Below, one piece after another: positions 57,569 to 64,000 of a stretch of 64,000 nucleotides of DNA. The translations under genes were made by a program, and so were the position numbers. Source of the DNA: Luteolibacter flavescens (GTDB taxonomy: Bacteria; Verrucomicrobiota; Verrucomicrobiia; Verrucomicrobiales; Akkermansiaceae); the NCBI RefSeq assembly GCF_025950085.1, contig NZ_JAPDDS010000003.1, forward strand, positions 434,001-498,000, in the 5' to 3' direction. The first letter of the stretch is position 1, and every line of letters starts with the position of its first letter. The notes under the pieces were generated by a model. The model had not been told where the DNA came from. It ran no database searches and was given only the letters and a program-made list of their open reading frames with translations.

Positions 57569-58408
57569 CTACTGGAGAGCGAGGCATTCCTCAGCAATCC
57601 ACCGGGGAAGGACCGAGCGATCCGCCATCAGATCCACGGCCTCGCGGCGACACATGCGGCAGGGGCTGTGCTTGTAGATCCAAATGAGGATTCGTGGGTC
57701 GATCGTCTCTTGCTCCCCTGCCAGATCGAGCAGGCGCAAGACGGCGGAGCGCAACTCGTCATCGTCCGCGAAAGCTCCCGGGGCGCTGACCGCCTCCAGC
57801 ATCGGGCCGATGTCCACGGGGCGGGCGTGACGATGGAGCAGCGTGACGAAATTCAGGACCTCGCCACGAGCCAGCGTCTCGTAGGCGGCCATCCTCAACT
57901 CCGGGTCCGCGTGATGGGACATCGTGGAGTGGGCCTGCCGCCTCACTTCCTCGTCCAGATGAGAGAGCAGGGGCAGATGCTCTTCCCAGATCTCCGGGAA
58001 GCCCGTCCTGTCGAAAAAGCTCAGGTAATTCACCAGGCCGGCAGGCCCCAGCTTGTCGAAGTCGAGAAATGCGATGGTCCGGCGTTCGTCCGGCGTCGCG
58101 AGTTCTCCCGCATCGGATAGGCCCTGCACGGGAGTCGCCGAGGTGAGGATCTGCTCGAGGCATTGCTCCAGAGGAAATGCCTCCCGTGACCGCATCGGAA
58201 CAACGTCCTGCTCCTGCCACCTGACGGTAGCGTGCGAACGCGTGGAGCAAGCCCGCGGGAAGAAGGCGACGTCGGCGAATCCATCGCCGTGCCTCTCCGG
58301 CCTGCGCTGCTGCCCGGCACGAGCCGTCGCACGCCCGTGCCCGGGGACCAGCGCCCGGGCGACAGCCGCTTTCTCAAGCGGGTAGGCGGGCGCGGCGGAG
58401 TCAGGCAT
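57569..58408 (-). CDS. HEAT-like repeat protein, shorter paralogue with an internal deletion
   Basis: Protein of 279 residues from the ATG at 58408. Its first 40 residues (PAYPLEKAAVARALVPGHGR) and its last 200 align with the neighbouring 433-residue protein. Examples are LGPAGLVNYLSFFDRTGFPE versus MGPVQLENYLWFFQRNGLPE, and IYKHSPCRMCRREAVDLM versus IYEHGPCRMCRLDAVKVM. About 150 residues in between are missing, and the junction region (HGDGFADVAFFPRACSTRSH) is unlike the paralogue. It may be an active short form or a decaying copy. It starts just downstream of the gcvP terminator. Confidence 0.6.
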   Translation of the reverse strand: MPDSAAPAYPLEKAAVARALVPGHGRATARAGQQRRPERHGDGFADVAFFPRACSTRSHATVRWQEQDVVPMRSREAFPLEQCLEQILTSATPVQGLSDAGELATPDERRTIAFLDFDKLGPAGLVNYLSFFDRTGFPEIWEEHLPLLSHLDEEVRRQAHSTMSHHADPELRMAAYETLARGEVLNFVTLLHRHARPVDIGPMLEAVSAPGAFADDDELRSAVLRLLDLAGEQETIDPRILIWIYKHSPCRMCRREAVDLMADRSVLPRWIAEECLALQ

Positions 58409-58412
58409 AGGG

Positions 58413-58453
58413 AAAAAGGCGCGGGAGCCCTGCGTTGCTATGCAGGACTCCCG
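58413..58453 (-). terminator. Rho-independent terminator after gcvP
   Basis: Read on the minus strand, a 12-bp stem with one mismatch (CGGGAGTCCTGC / GCAGGGCTCCCG) and an 8-nt loop is followed by CGCC and five T. It lies 21 nt after the gcvP stop and directly before the ATG of the following gene. Confidence 0.8.
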
Positions 58454-58474
58454 GGCAGAGGATATATTCCGGAT

Positions 58475-61303
<2,829 letters not shown>

Positions 61304-61619
61304 GGCGGCCCGCCCTCCATAAAGGAAATCCCCCGGCAAGCAATCCCGCGGGCCGAATCCGGCACCTTGAGCGGATTTTTGACCGGAAGAGTCACCGGCC
61401 TCAATGAGCGCGGCAAATGGAAAGCGACGCGGCGAACGGGGTGCCTTCATCCCTCGGAGGTCGTGGGGGCTCGCTTCTTTCCTAGCTCGGCCCCGGGCCA
61501 AGGGCGGCTCTTATAATAGAAGCGGCACGATGCAGGACGCGAAGCGGGAGCGCTGGCTTTATCCGGGTTGGGCGGTCGGGCGAAGTCCGGGCAAAAGCCG
61601 CTTTCCACGGAGCGGCCCG

Positions 61620-61644
61620 CTGGGAGCGCGTGCCACCGGCTCGC
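61620..61644. repeat. Dispersed palindromic element, type B
   Basis: CTGGGAGCGCGTGCCACCGG followed by CTCGC. It matches the copy at 43127-43151 at most positions and forms an inverted pair with the element at 61733-61760. Confidence 0.55.
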
Positions 61645-61732
61645 TTGGATGGCTCGGCGAAGCAACCAAGCAAGCCTGCTCTCTGATAATCTCGCGCGGG
61701 CAGCTTTTACCCGAGGTTCCACTTCTATCCAA

Positions 61733-61760
61733 GCGGGCCAGTGGCCGCGCGCTCCCAGGG
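61733..61760. repeat. Dispersed palindromic element, type B, inverted copy
   Basis: The reverse complement reads CCCTGGGAGCGCGCGGCCAC then TGGCCCGC, close to the copy at 43126. Together with 61620-61644 (extended by TTGGA / TCCAA) it makes arms of about 30 nt around roughly 85 nt, so the interval could fold as one large structure. Confidence 0.55.
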
Positions 61761-61800
61761 GCACAAGCATTGGCGGAGCCGGCAGCCTCGCGCCCATCCA

Positions 61801-63189
61801 CTACTGGACCGGCGGTGGAGTGACCTCGATCTTCAGGAAGACCCTGGGGCCCGCTTCCGGGACGGAGAAGGTCACCGGGATCTGGTCGCCATTCGTTTGC
61901 CCGGGAGCCAGAATGCCGACCGCATCGCTCCACTCCTTCAGGTCATCGGAAATCCGCACCTTCCAAGTCGAGCCATCGGCGAGGACATGGGGATCGGCGG
62001 GATTGAAGAGATCGGCGGCGACATTGAAGGAAAGCCGCGCCTGACCGGAGACTCGGGAGAGCAAGACTGGCGCAGGCTTCACAGCCGGATTCGCCGGATC
62101 GCTGCCAAAGAATTTCTCAAGGACATCGCTGCTGCCATCCTGATCCGAGTCAGCCTCCGGGCCCGGCTGGACTTGCACCAGGGCGGTCGCGGAGGCACCG
62201 CGGGCTGCCACCGGCGCGTAGGCAGTGGCGGTGAGCGCTTCCTCCACCTGAGCAGGCGTGAAGGATGGATTGAGCGAAAGCTGGATGAGCGCCGCCGCCG
62301 CCGTGAGCGCGGAGGCCGGGCTGGTGCCATTCGACGAGGAGAAATTCCCGGGCCGAGGATCGGCGGGATTCAGGGTGCGGACGTTTTGCCCCGGCGCGTA
62401 GAGATCGACAGCCGCGCCGGTATTTGAGCCACTGCCGCCCGCGCCCACCCACGGGAGATTGTCCGTGCCGGAGGCTCCGACGCAGATCACGCCGTCCTTC
62501 GACCCATACGCGGCGGGGATGTAGCTGGCGGCGCTCGCCTTTTCATTCCCCGCGGAGACGACGACGGTGATTCCCGCCTCGACAGCATCGTCGATGAGGG
62601 ATTCGAGGAAAGCGCTGCTCGCCTGGTAGGATGAGCTGTTCGCGATGCACAGCACGCTCGGGAGGCCGGGATTTGCCTCGTGGTCCTCCAGCACCTCGAA
62701 GATCGCGTCCTGCAAGCGACCGAGGGTGGTGCTGGCAGTCGTGCCCGGGTAGATATTGTAATTCACCACATGGACCGGCGTGCCGACCGCGGCCCCGGTC
62801 TCCGGCCCGACGATGAGGGAAAGCATCTGCGTGCCGTGCGCCACCACCGACGAAGTCGCGGGATCTCCCGTCGCGCGGACCAGATGGGAACGGAAGGACT
62901 TCAGGTTCGGATTTGCCTCGGACCACGACGCGATGGGCGCGACGCCGGTGTCGATGAGATAGAGCCGCACCGGCGTGGTGGTCTCCGGATAGACGAAGGA
63001 GGCATTCGTCATCGAGTCACCCTTGTTCAGTCGGCCCAGCGCCCATCCGGCATCCGCCACCGCGCCATCCGGATCGACCGGGATGCTGCGATCCACCATC
63101 GACAACTCCGCAGAGGCCTGCCCGACCGCCAGGAGCGGTAGCAGGAGGCGGAAGATGCCGCGGGATATCCGGTGTGCGAATTCGGTCAC
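61801..63189 (-). CDS. Secreted subtilisin-like serine protease (S8)
   Basis: Protein of 462 residues from a GTG at 63189 (VTEFAHRISRGIFRLLLPLL), with a signal peptide ending near AVGQASA. The catalytic triad is D80 (LYLIDTGVAP), H118 (VVAHGTQML) and S290 (SSSNGTSPASA), with the oxyanion Asn in SAGNEKAS (N215). No long pro-domain is visible. After about residue 345 there is an Asp loop (DSDQDGSSDVLEKFFGSD) and a beta module ending VFLKIEVTPPPVQ, similar to the ends of the FG-GAP and LamG proteins. It should degrade proteins outside the cell. It is divergent from the TpsB-type gene, with 280 bp between them. Confidence 0.87.
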   Translation of the reverse strand: MTEFAHRISRGIFRLLLPLLAVGQASAELSMVDRSIPVDPDGAVADAGWALGRLNKGDSMTNASFVYPETTTPVRLYLIDTGVAPIASWSEANPNLKSFRSHLVRATGDPATSSVVAHGTQMLSLIVGPETGAAVGTPVHVVNYNIYPGTTASTTLGRLQDAIFEVLEDHEANPGLPSVLCIANSSSYQASSAFLESLIDDAVEAGITVVVSAGNEKASAASYIPAAYGSKDGVICVGASGTDNLPWVGAGGSGSNTGAAVDLYAPGQNVRTLNPADPRPGNFSSSNGTSPASALTAAAALIQLSLNPSFTPAQVEEALTATAYAPVAARGASATALVQVQPGPEADSDQDGSSDVLEKFFGSDPANPAVKPAPVLLSRVSGQARLSFNVAADLFNPADPHVLADGSTWKVRISDDLKEWSDAVGILAPGQTNGDQIPVTFSVPEAGPRVFLKIEVTPPPVQ

Positions 63190-63469
63190 GGAAAGGTGTC
63201 CTCAGACGCCAAATATCTATCTAACTTTTTCTACTGATGTCGAGAAATGACATGATCCACCTATCATCCTTGGAAGTCTCAAATTCCTTATAATTCCGAG
63301 GATCTGGATGCTGGTTATTTTAAAAATAAAGAGACCCGGATGATCTTATTCAAAAAGAATCGCATATCTCTTTCGCTTTGCGTTGATAGCTCGGACTTGC
63401 TAATGATCGGAGGTAGTTGGAAGTCGGCATCCCTCCCCGCCCCTTCACTCCGCTCCCCGGACTGTCGTC
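63190..63469. promoter_or_regulatory. AT-rich divergent promoter region
   Basis: The 280 bp between the subtilase and the TpsB-type gene are clearly AT-richer than the rest of the window (for example GGTTATTTTAAAAATAAAGA at about 63313). It must contain both promoters, but I cannot fix the -35/-10 pairs. No gene is seen; a frame from 63340 is in the wrong register for the downstream protein. Confidence 0.5.
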
Positions 63470-64000
63470 ATGCGTGTCCTTCTCGTCGTCTGCCTTGTCG
63501 CCAGCGCCCGCGGTCAATCGCTCCCGGGAGTGGCACCGCGCCTGCCGGATGCTCCCGCGACGGAGTCGCTGCCACCGGTCCGTGCCGCCGCAGAAAACAC
63601 TCCGGGCGGTGAGGTGCTGGTGCAGCGTCTGGAGAAAGTGGTGCTCGTATCCCCGCAGGGTGGCGAGGAGGAGGATCTCGCTACCCGACTAGCCGCCACG
63701 AGCGGCCTGCTGGTCCCCTCCCCTACAAAATTGGCGCGTGTGCTGGACCGCTGGTCCGGCAAATCACTGGACGGTAGAGAACTCGCCTCGCTGGCCGATG
63801 AAGTCCTCATTCACTACGATCGCGAGGGCTATCCGGTGGTCTCGCTGGAAGTACCGGAGCAGGATCTTTCCGCGGGCGTGCTGCGCCTCACGGTGGAAAT
63901 CGGGCGCTTCGGTGAGGTCGGAGTTTCCCGTCCGAAGCGTGGCAATCCGGAGCTTGTTGCCAAGGGGCTGCGCCTTCAAAGCGGCGAGCTTGTGCGCCGT
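63470..64000 (+). CDS. ShlB/FhaC-type outer-membrane transporter (TpsB), N-terminal part
   Basis: A frame open from an ATG at 63470 to the window edge, 177 codons. It starts with a signal peptide (MRVLLVVCLVASARGQ) and a Pro/Ala linker. A POTRA_2-type domain follows (SLADEVLIHYDREGYPVVSL, VPEQDLSAGVLRLTVEIGRF), then the beginning of a second (SRPKRGNPELVAKGLRLQSG). This is the layout of two-partner secretion transporters, which export a large exoprotein through a 16-strand barrel. The barrel is beyond the edge. The exoprotein partner would be expected just outside the window. Confidence 0.75.
   Translation, partial: MRVLLVVCLVASARGQSLPGVAPRLPDAPATESLPPVRAAAENTPGGEVLVQRLEKVVLVSPQGGEEEDLATRLAATSGLLVPSPTKLARVLDRWSGKSLDGRELASLADEVLIHYDREGYPVVSLEVPEQDLSAGVLRLTVEIGRFGEVGVSRPKRGNPELVAKGLRLQSGELVRR

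Larger units (their letters stand above)
61304..61800. other. Repeat-rich intergenic region between gcvP and the subtilase gene
   Basis: About 500 bp with no convincing gene; the open frames here are composed of repeat sequence. The gcvP leader occupies the left part, with the Shine-Dalgarno GGAGGGCGG at the start. Bases about 61500-61760 contain two inverted type B elements and further short dyads. A TATAAT (61512-61517) occurs on the plus strand without a matching -35. Confidence 0.6.

Noticed and set aside
61304-61500. A glycine riboswitch in the gcvP leader
   Set aside because: I looked on the minus strand for the paired glycine-aptamer core motifs and did not find them.
61404-61823. Open frames of 116-139 codons on both strands between gcvP and the subtilase
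   Set aside because: They are built from palindromic repeat sequence and give low-complexity Arg/Pro/Ala peptides without start signals.

Overview
The window is GC-rich bacterial chromosome. I place it in the Verrucomicrobiota, probably a Luteolibacter-like member of the Verrucomicrobiaceae. This is inferred from gene content and was not tested with a database. The pointers are a PVC-type beta-propeller/HEAT/cytochrome c protein, ECF sigma factor genes joined to FecR-like or VWA-type membrane proteins, large secreted LamG and FG-GAP proteins with an Asp-rich loop near the C-terminus, a BlaI/M56 pair without a penicillin-binding sensor, and helical proteins with a W-x3-DP-x2-A repeat. There is no phage, insertion sequence, CRISPR array, tRNA or rRNA that I can support. 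The window is ordinary chromosome with a strong accessory and secreted component.

Layout. 0-11 kb: a secreted CHAT-TPR protein; an ECF sigma / FecR / LamG trio; argB; a CHASE2 membrane protein translationally coupled to an AmgK-like sugar kinase. 11-22.5 kb: a vapBC module, an ATP-grasp protein, an operon of two W-x3-DP repeat proteins with an M16 peptidase, a secreted FG-GAP protein and a convergent nucleotidyltransferase. 22.4-31.3 kb: the PVC cytochrome protein, the BlaI/M56 regulatory pair behind a 46-bp perfect palindrome, and dnaE. 31.4-36.9 kb: a tandem pair of large unknown membrane proteins, a VOC protein and a WYL regulator. 37-47.3 kb: an unknown secreted protein, a DUF2314 protein, a cupin, a GH63-like glucosidase, a VWA protein with its ECF sigma factor, and a small polysaccharide-export protein. 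47.4-51.4 kb: rpoD and dnaG, the remains of the macromolecular synthesis operon. 51.5-58.4 kb: small proteins, trpB, a Nudix hydrolase and a tandem pair of unknown HEAT-like proteins. 58.5-64 kb: gcvP, a repeat-rich intergenic region, a secreted subtilase and the start of a TpsB-type outer-membrane transporter that runs off the right edge.

The core functions (argB, dnaE, rpoD, dnaG, trpB, gcvP) are scattered single genes without their usual pathway neighbours, apart from dnaG-rpoD. Three separate tandem duplications of unknown proteins lie in the window (17/16 kb, 31/33 kb, 57/58 kb). Short palindromic elements recur in the intergenic gaps. Many starts lack a clear Shine-Dalgarno, so several are chosen from family alignment, signal peptides or 4-nt stop/start overlaps.

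The most unusual items are the CHASE2-three-TM protein that ends in a histone-H1-like tail instead of an output domain, the M56 protein whose frame has no stop before running antisense into dnaE, the double BlaI-type operator, and the paralogous membrane pair that shares 46 identical bases at its 5' ends.
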